Counted from the stretch's first letter, positions 15,374 to 24,715 are shown. The stretch is DNA of 64,000 nucleotides from CAVXGU01 sp963761615 (GCA_963761615.1 CAVXGU010000003.1:620001-684000); one strand, 5' to 3'. The notes: a model not told the origin generated them from the sequence alone. Numbers and translations are program-made.

Positions 15374-16569
15374 GTTCGATACTCCGCGTTGATTCGAACG
15401 TACTCGGCGCTCAGATCGCAAGTCCAGACCGTCGACGACGCCGTTCCGGCGCCGAGGTCCACGCCGAGCTCGACGCGCTCGCCGCGGAGGTGCTCGGCGG
15501 CCTGCGGCGCCGCTTCGTCGAACGGGCGCCCGTCCTCGAACAGCACGACCTTCCCGATCGTCACCTTCGCGCGCGACAGCTCGAACGCGACGCCGGCGCG
15601 GCCGGCGACGGCGACGAGCCGTCCCCAGTTGGGGTCGCCGCCGTGGACGGCGGTCTTGACGAGCAGCGAGTTGGCGATCGCCTTGGCGGCGCGCCGGGCG
15701 TCGGCGGTGGAGGCGGCACCCGTCACCCGCACCGTGACCAGCTTCGTCGCGCCCTCGCCGCCCCTGACGATCCCGAGCGCCAGCTCGCGGCAAACGTCGC
15801 GCAGGGCGTCGACGAAGGCGGTGTAGCTCGCGTCGGAGATGCCCGCTCCGCTCGCGCCGTTGGCGAGCACGACGACGCAGTCGTTGGTCGAGCACTCGCC
15901 GTCGACCGTGATCGCGTTGAACGTGTCGTCGACCGCCTCGCGCAGCGCCCGCGCGAGCAGCGGCGGCGGCACGGCGGCGTCGGTCGTGACGAAGGCCAGC
16001 ATCGTGGCCATCATGGGCTCGATCATGCCCGAGCCCTTGGCCATCCCGCCGATCGTCACCTCGTGCCCGTCGATCGTCACCCGGACCGAGGCTTCCTTGG
16101 GAAACGGATCCGTGGTCATGATCGCGCGCGACGCGGCGGCGCCCTGATCCGTGCCAAGCGATCGCACGGCGGCGGGAAGGCCGTCCGTGATCTTCGCGAT
16201 CGGCAGCGCGACACCGATGACGCCGGTCGACGCCACGAGCACGTGCTCGGCGGCGCAGCCGAGGAGCGCGGCCGTCGCGCCCGCCATCGTGGAAGCGGCC
16301 TGCAGTCCGGCGTCGCCGGTGCACGCGTTGGCGCAGCCGCTGTTGACGACGACCGCCCTGGCGACGCCGCGCGAGCGTCGGAGGTGAGCGCGCGACACGA
16401 GGACGGGCGCGGCCTGCGCACGGTTGGTCGTGAAGACGGCGGCCGCCGCGGCGGGCTCGTCCGACACGACGAGCGCGAGGTCGAGCCCCCTGGCCTTGAT
16501 GCCGACGCCGATGCCCGCGGCGCGGAAGCCGCGCGGCGCGGTCACGCCCGAAGCCGTTGCCGCCGTCAT
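15370..16569 (-). CDS. argJ: bifunctional ornithine acetyltransferase / N-acetylglutamate synthase
   Basis: Transfers the acetyl group from N-acetylornithine to glutamate, recycling it (399 residues). ArgJ cleaves itself into two chains before the catalytic Thr; the site is seen in KGSGMIEPMMATMLAF (A-T bond). Other marks are NSGCANACTG, GECSTNDCVVVLANG and GDPNWGRLVAVAGRAG. The start ATG overlaps the stop of the acetyltransferase gene upstream (ATGA). With ArgJ present, argE is not needed, and none is seen. Confidence 0.95.
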   Translation of the reverse strand: MTAATASGVTAPRGFRAAGIGVGIKARGLDLALVVSDEPAAAAAVFTTNRAQAAPVLVSRAHLRRSRGVARAVVVNSGCANACTGDAGLQAASTMAGATAALLGCAAEHVLVASTGVIGVALPIAKITDGLPAAVRSLGTDQGAAASRAIMTTDPFPKEASVRVTIDGHEVTIGGMAKGSGMIEPMMATMLAFVTTDAAVPPPLLARALREAVDDTFNAITVDGECSTNDCVVVLANGASGAGISDASYTAFVDALRDVCRELALGIVRGGEGATKLVTVRVTGAASTADARRAAKAIANSLLVKTAVHGGDPNWGRLVAVAGRAGVAFELSRAKVTIGKVVLFEDGRPFDEAAPQAAEHLRGERVELGVDLGAGTASSTVWTCDLSAEYVRINAEYRT

Positions 16570-17093
16570 GCCGTGCGTGCCACGAGCGGCAGCGCGTGGC
16601 CCTCCCCGAGGCTGTCCGGCGCCTCGTCGAGCGCGACTTCCATCGCGGTCTGGCCGCAGCGCCGGAAGTGCGGGCACTCGACGCAGTCCGAGAACACCTT
16701 CTCGGGCACCCACAGGTGCGGGACGATCGAGAATCCCATCCGGGCGAAGTATCCCGGCGCGTGCGTGAAAGCGCAGAGCGTGTCGAAGCCGTCGGCGCGC
16801 GCGCGGCGGACCAGCTCTCGCACGAGGGCCTGGCCGACGCCTGCCCCGCGTTCGCCGGGGGCGACGACGAGTGATCGCACCTCGGCAACCTGCGCGCCGA
16901 GCGGTGCCAGTTCGGCGCAGCCGGCCAGGCGCCCCCCGCGCATCGCGACGGCGAACCGCGGGACGTGCGCCCGGATGTCCTCGAGCGAGCGCGGCAGCAG
17001 GTGCCCGGTCTCGACGTGGGCCGTGATGAGCGCGAACAGCCGGCGGGCCTGCGCCGGCGTCGCGGTCCTGATGGCGAGAGGCGTCCGCCCCAT
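16566..17093 (-). CDS. argA: short GNAT-type N-acetylglutamate synthase
   Basis: A 175-residue GNAT acetyltransferase placed between argD and argJ, so very likely the anaplerotic N-acetylglutamate synthase of the short type (as Rv2747 of Mycobacterium). The acetyl-CoA loop is seen in VVAPGERGAGVGQALVREL, and GYFARMGF near residue 123 completes the fold. A cysteine cluster (DCVECPHFRRC) lies near residue 147. It lacks the kinase-like arginine-sensing domain of classical ArgA. Coupled to argJ by ATGA and two bases from argD. Confidence 0.82.
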   Translation of the reverse strand: MGRTPLAIRTATPAQARRLFALITAHVETGHLLPRSLEDIRAHVPRFAVAMRGGRLAGCAELAPLGAQVAEVRSLVVAPGERGAGVGQALVRELVRRARADGFDTLCAFTHAPGYFARMGFSIVPHLWVPEKVFSDCVECPHFRRCGQTAMEVALDEAPDSLGEGHALPLVARTA

Positions 17094-17095
17094 GG

Positions 17096-18307
17096 TCACG
17101 CGGCCTCGACGGCCTTCAGCGCCGCGTCCAGGCGTCCGAGCGCATCGTCGACCTCCGCTTCGGTGATCACGAGCGGCGGAAGCATCCGGACGACCGTGCC
17201 GGACGTGCGGTTGACGATCACGCCCCTGGCCAGCCCGGCCGGCACGACCGGCGCCGCGTCGCGATCGAGATCGAGGCCCCACATCAGCCCCGCGCCCCGG
17301 ACCTCCTTCACCATCGGGTGCGCGGCGGCCAGCGAGCGGAGGCGCCGCTCGAAGTGCGCCCCGACGCGCCGGACGTGCTCGATGAGACCGCCGGCCAGCT
17401 CGTCGAGGAAGCAGAGCGCGGCCCGGCATGCGAGCAGGTTGCCGCCGTACGTGCTCCCGTGATCGCCGAACGCCACGGTCGAGGCCACCCGCTCGGAGAC
17501 GAGCGCGGCGCCGACCGGGACGCCGCTCCCGAGCGCCTTGCCGACCGAGACCAGATCGGGTGCGAGACCGAGCGCCTGGAAATAGAAGGGATGACCCGTC
17601 CGCCCCAGCCCGCTCTGCACCTCGTCGGCGATGAGCAGCGCGCCGGTGGCGGCGCAGACGTCCGTGATGGCGGCGGCGAACGCCGGCGTCAGCGGCCGCA
17701 CGCCGCCTTCGCCTTGCACGGGCTCGGCGATGATCGCCGCGGTCGAGCGCGACGCGGCGGCGCGGAGCGCCGCCGGATCGTTCACCGGCACCCATCGCAC
17801 GCCGGCGAGCAGCGGCTCGAAGGGGGCGCGGTAGTGCTCGTCGGAGGTGACCGAGAGCGCGCCGAAGGTGCGGCCGTGGAACGACTCCTCGAGCGCGAGG
17901 ATCTCGGGCCGCGCCTCGCCCTTCGCGTGCCAGTGGCGTCGCGCGAACTTCAGGCAGGCCTCGACCGCCTCTGCCCCGCTGTTGCAGAAGAACGTCCGCG
18001 GCAGGCCCGACAGCGTCGCGAGCCGCTCGGCAGCCTGACCCTGCAGGGGGTGGTAGAAGAGGTTGGACGTGTGCAGCAGCGTCCTCGCCTGATCGGCGAT
18101 CGCCTCGGCGAGCGCCGGATGGGCGTGGCCCAGCGAGGCGACGCCGATCCCCGACAGCAGGTCGATGTATTCGCGCCCCTCGATGTCGTACAGGCGCACG
18201 CCCTTTCCGCGCACGAACGCGATCGGCGTGCGCTTGTAGGTCTGCAGGACGTGCAGGGCCTCGAGCGCCTGGATGTCTGCCGTCGACGTCGTCATCGTGT
18301 CACTCAT
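17096..18307 (-). CDS. argD: acetylornithine aminotransferase
   Basis: A PLP enzyme of class III (403 residues) converting N-acetylglutamate semialdehyde to N-acetylornithine. It shows NSGAEAVEACLKFAR, the ESFHGRTFGALS motif, IADEVQSGLGRTG (PLP-binding Asp) and VSVGKALGSGVP (Schiff-base Lys). I chose ATG 18307 because GGAG lies seven bases before it; GTG 18319 is an alternative. The gap to argB is 16 bases. Confidence 0.93.
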   Translation of the reverse strand: MSDTMTTSTADIQALEALHVLQTYKRTPIAFVRGKGVRLYDIEGREYIDLLSGIGVASLGHAHPALAEAIADQARTLLHTSNLFYHPLQGQAAERLATLSGLPRTFFCNSGAEAVEACLKFARRHWHAKGEARPEILALEESFHGRTFGALSVTSDEHYRAPFEPLLAGVRWVPVNDPAALRAAASRSTAAIIAEPVQGEGGVRPLTPAFAAAITDVCAATGALLIADEVQSGLGRTGHPFYFQALGLAPDLVSVGKALGSGVPVGAALVSERVASTVAFGDHGSTYGGNLLACRAALCFLDELAGGLIEHVRRVGAHFERRLRSLAAAHPMVKEVRGAGLMWGLDLDRDAAPVVPAGLARGVIVNRTSGTVVRMLPPLVITEAEVDDALGRLDAALKAVEAA

Positions 18308-18323
18308 GGGTCGCTCCACTCGA

Positions 18324-19160
18324 TCAGCGCCTCAGCGCCGGCTTCTCGCCCGCCACCAGCCGCGTCGCCACCGTCGGCGCGGCCGCGGCCGCGGCCGCCT
18401 CGATCGCGGCCGGATCCCGCCCGTCGACGATCACCACCTCGTCCACGCCCGAGGCGAGCGCCTCGTCACAGGCGCGAAGCTTCGCAATCATCCCCGCCGT
18501 CGCGGTGCCGTCCTGCACGGCCCGCGCGATATCCGCGCGGTCCATCACCGGTATCGTCGCCCCGTCGGCCGCCAGCACGCCCGGCGTCGTTCCGGCGATC
18601 ACGAGGCGCCGCGCCCCCAGCCTGGCCGCCAGGTGGCCGGCGAGGGTGTCGGCGTTCACGTTCAGGAGCCGTCCCTCGCGGGTCGCCCCGATGCAGGCGA
18701 CCACCGGCACGAAGCCGCCGCCCGTCAGCACCCGGAGCACGCGGACGTCCCCGTCCGGACTGGGCAGGCCGACGCGTCCCAGGTCGACCAGACGTCCGTC
18801 GACCGCGCGATGGAGCGCCGCCGGCTCGGACAGGCCGCAGCCTGCGTCCGCCCCCGTCAGCCCGACGGCGGCGACGCCGGTGGAGGCGATGGTCGCGACG
18901 AAGTGCGTGTTGATCGATCCCGCCAGGACCGACACGACCACCTCGAGCGTCGCCTCGTCCGTGATCCGGAGCCCGTCGACCTGGCGCTTCTCGATGCCCG
19001 CGGCCTTGAGGGCGCTGTCGATGGCCCTGCCGCCGCCGTGGACGACGACCAGCGGACCGCAGCTCGCGGTCGCGGCGACGGCGGCCGCGGCGCGCTCGAG
19101 CGCCTCCGGCCCCTCCAGGAGCTCGCCGCCGAACTTGACCACGGTGACGCCGGCGGTCAC
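18324..19160 (-). CDS. argB: acetylglutamate kinase
   Basis: Phosphorylates N-acetylglutamate (278 residues, amino-acid kinase fold). Motifs: VVKFGGELLEG at the N-terminus, VVVHGGGRAID (glycine-rich loop), VDGLRITDEATLEVV, NVNADTLAGHLAARLGARRL and GTATAGMIAKLRACDEAL. The start is a GTG overlapping the argC stop by four bases. Confidence 0.94.
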   Translation of the reverse strand: MTAGVTVVKFGGELLEGPEALERAAAAVAATASCGPLVVVHGGGRAIDSALKAAGIEKRQVDGLRITDEATLEVVVSVLAGSINTHFVATIASTGVAAVGLTGADAGCGLSEPAALHRAVDGRLVDLGRVGLPSPDGDVRVLRVLTGGGFVPVVACIGATREGRLLNVNADTLAGHLAARLGARRLVIAGTTPGVLAADGATIPVMDRADIARAVQDGTATAGMIAKLRACDEALASGVDEVVIVDGRDPAAIEAAAAAAAPTVATRLVAGEKPALRR

Positions 19161-20152
19161 AGCAGACCGGTCCGCTCGTCGATCCCGAGCATGACGTTCA
19201 TGTTCTGCACCGCCTGGCCCGACGCGCCCTTCAGCAGGTTGTCGATCACCGACACCAGGACGGCGCGGCCGGAGGCATCGACGCGCCAGCCGACGTCGCA
19301 GAAGTTGGTGTGCGCCACGTGCTTGATCTCCGGCAGCTGCGCCCCGACCAGCCGGATGAACGGCGCGTCGCCGTAGAACCGCTGCAGCGCGTCGCCGACG
19401 GCCTCCTCGGTGGTGCCCGGGGCGACGCGGAGGTAGACGGTCGCCATGAGTCCGCGGTCGAGGGGGACCAGGTGCGGCACGAAGGTGACGGCATGCGCTC
19501 CATCGCCGGGCAGCTCCTGCTCGATCTCGGCCCCGTGGCGGTGGTGGAACACGCCGTACGCCGCCACGCTGCCGTGGCATTCGCAGAAGTGCGTGCGCTC
19601 GGACGGGGTTTTCCCGGCACCCGAGACGCCCGACTTCGCGTCCACGACGATGTCGGAGCCCGGGGCGAGCAGGCCGGCGAGCACGAGCGGCCGGAGCGCG
19701 AGCAGCGTGGCGGTCGGATAGCAGCCGGGATTGGCGACGAGGCGCGCCGAGGCCACCGTTGCGCGGTCGTGCTCGGTCAGGCCGTAGGCGACGCCGTCGG
19801 GCAGGTGGCGCGTATCGGGATACCAGCGCGCCCGGAGGTCGGCCTGCCGGAGCCGGAAGGCGCCCGACAGATCCACGACGCGCACGCCGGCCTCGACGAG
19901 CGCCGGGCCCAGCTCGGCGGCGGCCGAGTCGGGCAGGGCCATGAAGACGAGGTCGGCTTCGCCGGCGAGCGTGTCGGCCGCGAGGGGCGTGACCGTGCCG
20001 TCCCAGATGTGCGCCAGCGCCGGGAGCTGCCGCGAGGCCGTCGCACCCGACGAGGTGGCCCGGGTCAGCGTGACCGCGGGATGCCGGGCGAGGATGCGCA
20101 CGAGCTCCTGCCCCGTGTACCCGGTGGCGCCGGCGATGGCCACACGGACCAT
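19157..20152 (-). CDS. argC: N-acetyl-gamma-glutamyl-phosphate reductase
   Basis: NADPH-dependent reduction of acetylglutamyl phosphate (331 residues from this start). The dinucleotide fold opens as VRVAIAGATGYTGQELVRIL, and the catalytic Cys lies in VANPGCYPTATLLAL; KSGVSGAGKTP is also diagnostic. The frame extends upstream to ATG 20204-20206, but those 18 residues are unlike the family, so I start at 20152. It is the first gene of the leftward operon, next to the ARG-box-like site. Confidence 0.92.
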   Translation of the reverse strand: MVRVAIAGATGYTGQELVRILARHPAVTLTRATSSGATASRQLPALAHIWDGTVTPLAADTLAGEADLVFMALPDSAAAELGPALVEAGVRVVDLSGAFRLRQADLRARWYPDTRHLPDGVAYGLTEHDRATVASARLVANPGCYPTATLLALRPLVLAGLLAPGSDIVVDAKSGVSGAGKTPSERTHFCECHGSVAAYGVFHHRHGAEIEQELPGDGAHAVTFVPHLVPLDRGLMATVYLRVAPGTTEEAVGDALQRFYGDAPFIRLVGAQLPEIKHVAHTNFCDVGWRVDASGRAVLVSVIDNLLKGASGQAVQNMNVMLGIDERTGLL

Positions 20153-20211
20153 CGGGGCGGAGGGCGACGCGTGGCGGAAGCGATCGGCGCTCGTGATTGT
20201 ATGCATGGCAA

Positions 20212-20225
20212 AGCATAACTATACA
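20212..20225. promoter_or_regulatory. ARG-box-like operator between argC and argR
   Basis: On the minus strand TGTATAGTTATGCT matches the ARG box consensus TGAATAATTATTCA at ten of fourteen positions. A weaker half-match follows toward argC. It lies in the 111-base divergent gap between argC and argR, placed to control both operons and give argR autoregulation. Binding by this ArgR is inferred from position. Confidence 0.5.
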
Positions 20226-20263
20226 GCAGCCCTGCCAAGATCGTGTATCCTGTTTTCGCACCG

Positions 20264-20716
20264 ATGAAAACCCGCCGCCAGGCTGCGCTGCTCGAGCTCG
20301 TCGACCGCGAGGCGATCCACAGCCAGGAGCAGTTGCGGCGCCGCCTCCGCCAGCTCGGGTTTCGCGCGACCCAGGCCACGATCTCGCGCGACATCACGGT
20401 GCTGGGCCTCGTCAAGCGCGCCGGCGACGGCGCCTACCAGCGGCAGGGCTCCGACTCGGCGAGCCCGGCGAGCGTGCGGGCGTCGCTCGATCGGCTCGCG
20501 GCGGAGTTCCTCCGGCGGGTCGATCGCGCCCAGCAGCTGGTCGTGCTGCGCACGGGACCCGGCCAGGCGCAGCCGCTCGCGCTCGCCGTCGACCGCGCGC
20601 GCCTGCCCGAGGTCGTGGGCACCGTGGGGGGCGACGACACCATCCTGATCGTCACGCGCGATGTCCGTCGCGCGAAGAGCCTCGTCAAGCGCCTGACGCG
20701 GGCGATGGTGTCGTGA
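20264..20716 (+). CDS. argR: arginine repressor
   Basis: A 150-residue ArgR/AhrC protein. The N-terminal winged helix contains HSQEQLRRRLRQLGFRATQA followed by TISRDITVLGLVK, the family DNA-binding signature. The C-terminal arginine-binding hexamerisation domain ends with VGTVGGDDTILIVTRD. Start chosen at MKTRRQAALLEL. It heads the rightward argR-G-H operon, and its TGA shares a base with the argG ATG. Confidence 0.93.
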   Translation: MKTRRQAALLELVDREAIHSQEQLRRRLRQLGFRATQATISRDITVLGLVKRAGDGAYQRQGSDSASPASVRASLDRLAAEFLRRVDRAQQLVVLRTGPGQAQPLALAVDRARLPEVVGTVGGDDTILIVTRDVRRAKSLVKRLTRAMVS

Positions 20717-21781
20717 TGCGGGCGCGCGTCGTGCTGGGCTACTCGGGCGGCCTCGACAGCTCCGCCGCCATCCCGTGGCTGACCGACGCCCACGCGGCCG
20801 AGGTCGTCACGATGACGCTCGACCTCGGGCAGGGGACCTCGCTCGAGGCGGTCCGCGACCGCGCGCTCGCGGCGGGTGCCGCGCGGGCCCACGTCCTCGA
20901 CGTGCGCGACGAGTTCGTGCGCGGCTACGTGCTGCCGGCACTCAAGGCCGACGCGACCTACGAGGACGGCGCCCCGATGGCCGCCGCGCTCAGCCGGCCC
21001 CTCATCGTCCGCAAGCTCGTCGAAGTTGCCGCGATGGAGGGCGCCTCGGCCGTGGCGCACGGCTGCGCCGCGGCCGGCGTGGACCTGGTGCGCCTCGACG
21101 CGGCCGCGCATGCCCTCGACCCGTCGCTGCGCGTGCTGGCGCCGGCCCGTGAGTGGACCATGAGCCCCGCCGACGAAGCAGCCTACGCACGCGCCCACGG
21201 TGTGCCGCTCCCGCCCGACGGACCGCGCGAGGCGGCCGCCGGGCACGGCAACCTCTGGGGGCGATCGTTCACGAGGCGCCCGGGCGACGACCCGGCCGCG
21301 TGGCCGCCCGAGTCCGCCTACACGCGCACCCGGACGCCCGCGGGCTGTCCGGACGATCCGGCGCACGTCGACGTGAAGTTCGAGAACGGCGAGCCGACCG
21401 CCCTCAACGGCGTCTCGATGCCCCCGGTGGATTCTGATCACGACCCTCGATCTGATCGCCGGCGCCAACGGCGTCGGACGGACGGGATCCGCCGGCGCGT
21501 CCGAACGCGGCGAAGCCCCGGCCGCCGTCGTCCTGCACGCCGCCCATCGGGAGCTCCAGCGGCTGGTCACCGCCGCCGACCTGGCCCGCGAGTGCCGCGC
21601 GATGAGCGCGACCTACGCCGGCCTCGTGCACCACGGCCTCTGGTTCACGCCCACGCGCGGCGCGATCGACGCCTTCGAGGCCGGCGTGCAGGCCCGCGTG
21701 ACCGGCGAAATCCGGCTGCGCCTCTTCAAGGGCGAGTGTACGATTGTCGGGCGGACCTCGCCGTTCGCGATCTCCGGCTGA
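20716..21781 (+). CDS. argG: argininosuccinate synthase, with a one-base frameshift
   Basis: Joins citrulline and aspartate with ATP. Motifs: GYSGGLDSSAAIPWL (PP-loop), LKADATYEDG, AVAHGCAAAGVDLVRLD and GNLWGRSF. Frame is lost at the five-C run 21421-21425; with four C the reading continues as ILITTLDLIAGANGVGRTG through GLWFTPTRGAIDAF to ISPFAISG-like ending SPFAISG and a stop at 21779-21781. About 354 residues, shorter than the usual 400 and rather divergent, but it is the only argG here and sits between argR and argH. Confidence 0.85.
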
Positions 21782-21788
21782 CGTACTC

Positions 21789-23189
21789 ATGACGAACACC
21801 ACGCTGTGGTCAGGACGGTTCGACGGTGCGCCCGATCGGGCGGCCTTCGCGTTCGGCGCGTCGTTCGCCTTCGATCGGCGCCTGTTCGAGGACGATGTGA
21901 CCGGGAGCCTGGCGTGGGCGCGCGCGCTCGCGAAGGCCGGGCTCCTCACCGACGACGAGGCCGGGCGGATCGAGGCCGCGCTCACCGAGCTGCTGGTGCG
22001 CGGCCGCGAGGAGCCGGGCTTCGTCGACGGTCCCGACGAGGACGTGCACAGCTTCGTCGAGCGCCAGCTCGTCGAGCGCCTGGGCGACGCAGGCCGCCGG
22101 CTGCACACGGGACGATCGCGCAACGAGCAGGTCTCGCTCGACCTGCGCCTCTACCTGCGGCGGCGCATTCCGTCTCTGCGGCACCAGCTCGCGGGGCTGG
22201 TCGAGGCGCTGGCCGCGCAGGCCACCTCGGCCGGCGACGCCCTGATGCCCGCGTTCACCCACTTCCGGCCGGCGCAGCCCGTGCTGGTGGGGCACTTCTT
22301 CCTGGCCCACGCGGCCGCGCTCGTGCGCGATCACGATCGCCTCGCCGCGGCGAGGGCCGAGGCCGACGCCCTGCCGCTCGGCTCGGGTGCCGTCGCGGGC
22401 ACCAGCTACGACATCGACGTCGACGGCCTGGCGCGCGACCTCGGCTTCTCGCGCGTCGTCGCCAACAGTATCGACGCGTCCTCCGATCGCGACTTCGCCG
22501 CGTCCTTCCTGTACGCGTGCGCCCTCGCGATGGTGCATCTCAGCCGGTTGGCCGAGGATCTCATCATCTTCTGCGGCGACGAGCACCGGTTCTTCGAATT
22601 CGCCGACGCGCTGAGCACCGGCAGCAGCATGATGCCGCAGAAGAAGAACCCCGACCCCCTCGAGCTCGTTCGCGGCAAGGCCGGACGCGCGCTCGGCCAC
22701 CTCGCGGGCCTGCTGGCGACCATGAAGGGCCTGCCGAGCGGCTACAACAAGGATCTGCAGGAGGACAAGCAGGGGGTCTTCGACGCCGAGGACACGCTGT
22801 CCGGATCGCTCGGCGTGGTCCGGTCGGTCGTCGCCGGCCTCTCCCTGAACCGCGATCGGACGGAGGCGGCCGCGTCGGGCTTCCTGCTGGCCACCGACGC
22901 CGCCGATTACCTCGTCGGCCGCGGCGTGCCGTTCCGGCGCGCCCACGAAATCGTCGGGGCGCTGGTGCGGCGTCTGGTCGCGGAGGGGCGCTCGCTCGAG
23001 TCGCTCACGTCTGCCGAATGGGGCGCCGCGAGCGAGCACTTCGGCCCCGATGTCGTGGACCGGGTGACGCCGCGCGCATCGGTGGCCGCCAAGCGCACGC
23101 CGCAGTCGACGGCGCCCGCCGCGGTCGAGGCGCAGCTCGCCGCGATCAAGGCCTGGGTGGCCCGGTCGGCGGGGCAGGCCGGCACATAA
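21789..23189 (+). CDS. argH: argininosuccinate lyase
   Basis: Splits argininosuccinate into arginine and fumarate (466 residues). The fumarase/aspartase superfamily signature GSSMMPQKKNPDPLELVRGK is intact, with HTGRSRNEQVSLDLRLYLR and AFTHFRPAQPVLVGHFFLAH (catalytic His region). It starts seven bases after the corrected argG stop and closes the arginine operon. Confidence 0.95.
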   Translation: MTNTTLWSGRFDGAPDRAAFAFGASFAFDRRLFEDDVTGSLAWARALAKAGLLTDDEAGRIEAALTELLVRGREEPGFVDGPDEDVHSFVERQLVERLGDAGRRLHTGRSRNEQVSLDLRLYLRRRIPSLRHQLAGLVEALAAQATSAGDALMPAFTHFRPAQPVLVGHFFLAHAAALVRDHDRLAAARAEADALPLGSGAVAGTSYDIDVDGLARDLGFSRVVANSIDASSDRDFAASFLYACALAMVHLSRLAEDLIIFCGDEHRFFEFADALSTGSSMMPQKKNPDPLELVRGKAGRALGHLAGLLATMKGLPSGYNKDLQEDKQGVFDAEDTLSGSLGVVRSVVAGLSLNRDRTEAAASGFLLATDAADYLVGRGVPFRRAHEIVGALVRRLVAEGRSLESLTSAEWGAASEHFGPDVVDRVTPRASVAAKRTPQSTAPAAVEAQLAAIKAWVARSAGQAGT

Positions 23190-23204
23190 GGACGGTATTG
23201 CCAC

Positions 23205-23245
23205 GCGCGAAGGGGCTCTGCTAATATTGGCCCCGCCTTTCGCGC
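23205..23245 (+). terminator. hairpin after argH
   Basis: GCGCGAAGGGGC at 23205-23216 pairs with GCCCCGCCTTTCGCGC ending at 23245, with a small bulge. The following bases are pyrimidine-rich (TTCCTTCCCT) but not a clean T-run. The loop contains TAATAT, so a promoter function is also possible. Confidence 0.4.
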
Positions 23246-23281
23246 TTCCTTCCCTACAAAGGTTCCCTCGGGGGCTAGTGG

Positions 23282-23920
23282 ATGCAGCAGCGCCAGCTTC
23301 GGCTTGGTGACATTCTGGACGATTATTGTCCGCGGGAACGACGGCTGACCAACCACGCGGTCGTGGCGATGGTGGGCGCCGACGTGAAGCAGACCCGGTG
23401 CACGACCTGCGACACCGAACACGAGTACAAGCACGCCAAGGTGCCGCACCAGCGCCGGAAACAGGACGCGCCCGCCGCGCTCTACGCGCAGGTCCTGGCC
23501 GATGCGCCGAAGAAGTCGGTGCCCGCAGCGCCCGAGGCGCGCACATCCGAGGACGAGTCGGCCATGCAGGATCCGGCGCCGCTCGAGCCTGTCGAGCTCT
23601 CGGCCGACGGGCCCGTCGCGGAAGGCCCCGGCGGTGAGGAGCGTCTCGAGGACGGCGCGCCGGCCGACGCGGAGGTCGACGGCCCCGTCCATCGGCGACT
23701 GATTCGAGCCACGCTGCCGCGCACCGAAAACACGCCCCCGCCGTCGAGGCCGATTCCCGAATTCACGATCCGACAGCCAGCCGGGCGTTCGAACCGATTC
23801 CGGTCGCGCCCGATGCGCGGCGGCCAGTCGTTCCAGGGCGGCCGGCCGAACGGCAACGTGGCCGGCCGCGGCGGCCACGCCCCGGGCCGGCAGCACCACG
23901 GGCGCAAGCGATCCAAGTGA
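23282..23920 (+). CDS. CPRE/CTTC zinc-ribbon-like protein with RG-rich tail
   Basis: A 212-residue protein with three zones. Residues 1-55 hold DDYCPRERRLTNHAVVAMV and QTRCTTCDTEHEY, three cysteines in a zinc-ribbon-like arrangement. The middle is acidic and proline/alanine-rich. The last 50 residues are basic and rich in G and R (RGGQSF, GGRPNG, GRGGHAPGRQ), as in RNA-binding tails. No family name is recognised. An RNA- or ribosome-related role is inference from the composition. It stands alone, 21 bases before fabI. Confidence 0.65.
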   Translation: MQQRQLRLGDILDDYCPRERRLTNHAVVAMVGADVKQTRCTTCDTEHEYKHAKVPHQRRKQDAPAALYAQVLADAPKKSVPAAPEARTSEDESAMQDPAPLEPVELSADGPVAEGPGGEERLEDGAPADAEVDGPVHRRLIRATLPRTENTPPPSRPIPEFTIRQPAGRSNRFRSRPMRGGQSFQGGRPNGNVAGRGGHAPGRQHHGRKRSK

Positions 23921-23941
23921 GACGTCCGGTGGGGGTCCCCC

Positions 23942-24715
23942 GTGTGTGAGCTCACCGGCAAGCACGGCCTCGTGCTCGGCGTCGGCAACAAGCGATCGAT
24001 TGCCTGGGCCATCGCCCAGGCGGCCGCCGCCGGGGGCGCGCGCCTCGCGCTCACGTATCAGAACGATCGGCTCGGCGAGAACGTCCACGAGCTGGCGGCC
24101 TCGCTCGACCGGCCGCTCGTCCTGCCCTGCGACGTCGCCCGCGACGATCAGATCGCGGAGCTGGCCACGTCGCTCGACCGCGAGTTCGGCGGTCTGGACT
24201 TCGTCGTGCACGGGGCGGCGTTCGCGCCGCGTGAGGAGCTGAGCCGTCCGTTCGTGGAGACGTCGCGCGAAGGTTTCCGCGTCGCCCTCGACGTGAGCGC
24301 CTATTCCCTCGTGGCGCTGACCCGTGCGATGGTGCCGCTCATGGAGAAGCGTGGCGGGGGCAGCGTCGTGACGCTGACGTTTCTCGGCAGCGACCGCGTG
24401 TTCACCAACTACAACGTGATGGGCGTCGCCAAGGCGGCGCTCGAGTCGTCGGTGCGGTACCTGGCGAGCGATCTCGGGCCGCGGAACATCCGCGTCAACG
24501 CGATTTCCGCGGGTCCCATCAAGACGCTGGCTGCGTCCGGGATCTCGGGCTTCTCGGGCATCCTCGGCGTCTACCGCGATCGCGCGCCGCTGCGGCGCAA
24601 CGTCGACGCGGCCGAGGTGGCCGACGCGGCGCTCTTCCTGCTCAGCCCCGCCTCACGCGCGGTCACCGGCGAGATCCTCATGGTGGACGCCGGTTTCCAC
24701 GCGATCGGCGTCTAG
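23942..24715 (+). CDS. fabI: enoyl-ACP reductase (NADH)
   Basis: Last reduction of the fatty-acid elongation cycle. A 257-residue SDR of the FabI type: GVGNKRSIAWAIAQ replaces the usual glycine motif, LPCDVARDDQI binds the cofactor, and YNVMGVAKAALE gives the FabI spacing of Tyr and Lys (Y-x6-K). NAISAGPIKTLAASGI is also diagnostic. The start is GTG 23942. It overlaps the convergent reductase gene by four bases. Confidence 0.92.
   Translation: MCELTGKHGLVLGVGNKRSIAWAIAQAAAAGGARLALTYQNDRLGENVHELAASLDRPLVLPCDVARDDQIAELATSLDREFGGLDFVVHGAAFAPREELSRPFVETSREGFRVALDVSAYSLVALTRAMVPLMEKRGGGSVVTLTFLGSDRVFTNYNVMGVAKAALESSVRYLASDLGPRNIRVNAISAGPIKTLAASGISGFSGILGVYRDRAPLRRNVDAAEVADAALFLLSPASRAVTGEILMVDAGFHAIGV

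Noticed and set aside
19157..20206. argC start at ATG 20204-20206
   Set aside because: The extra 18 residues are unlike the family and their codons overlap the regulatory region; the ATG at 20150-20152 gives the normal length.
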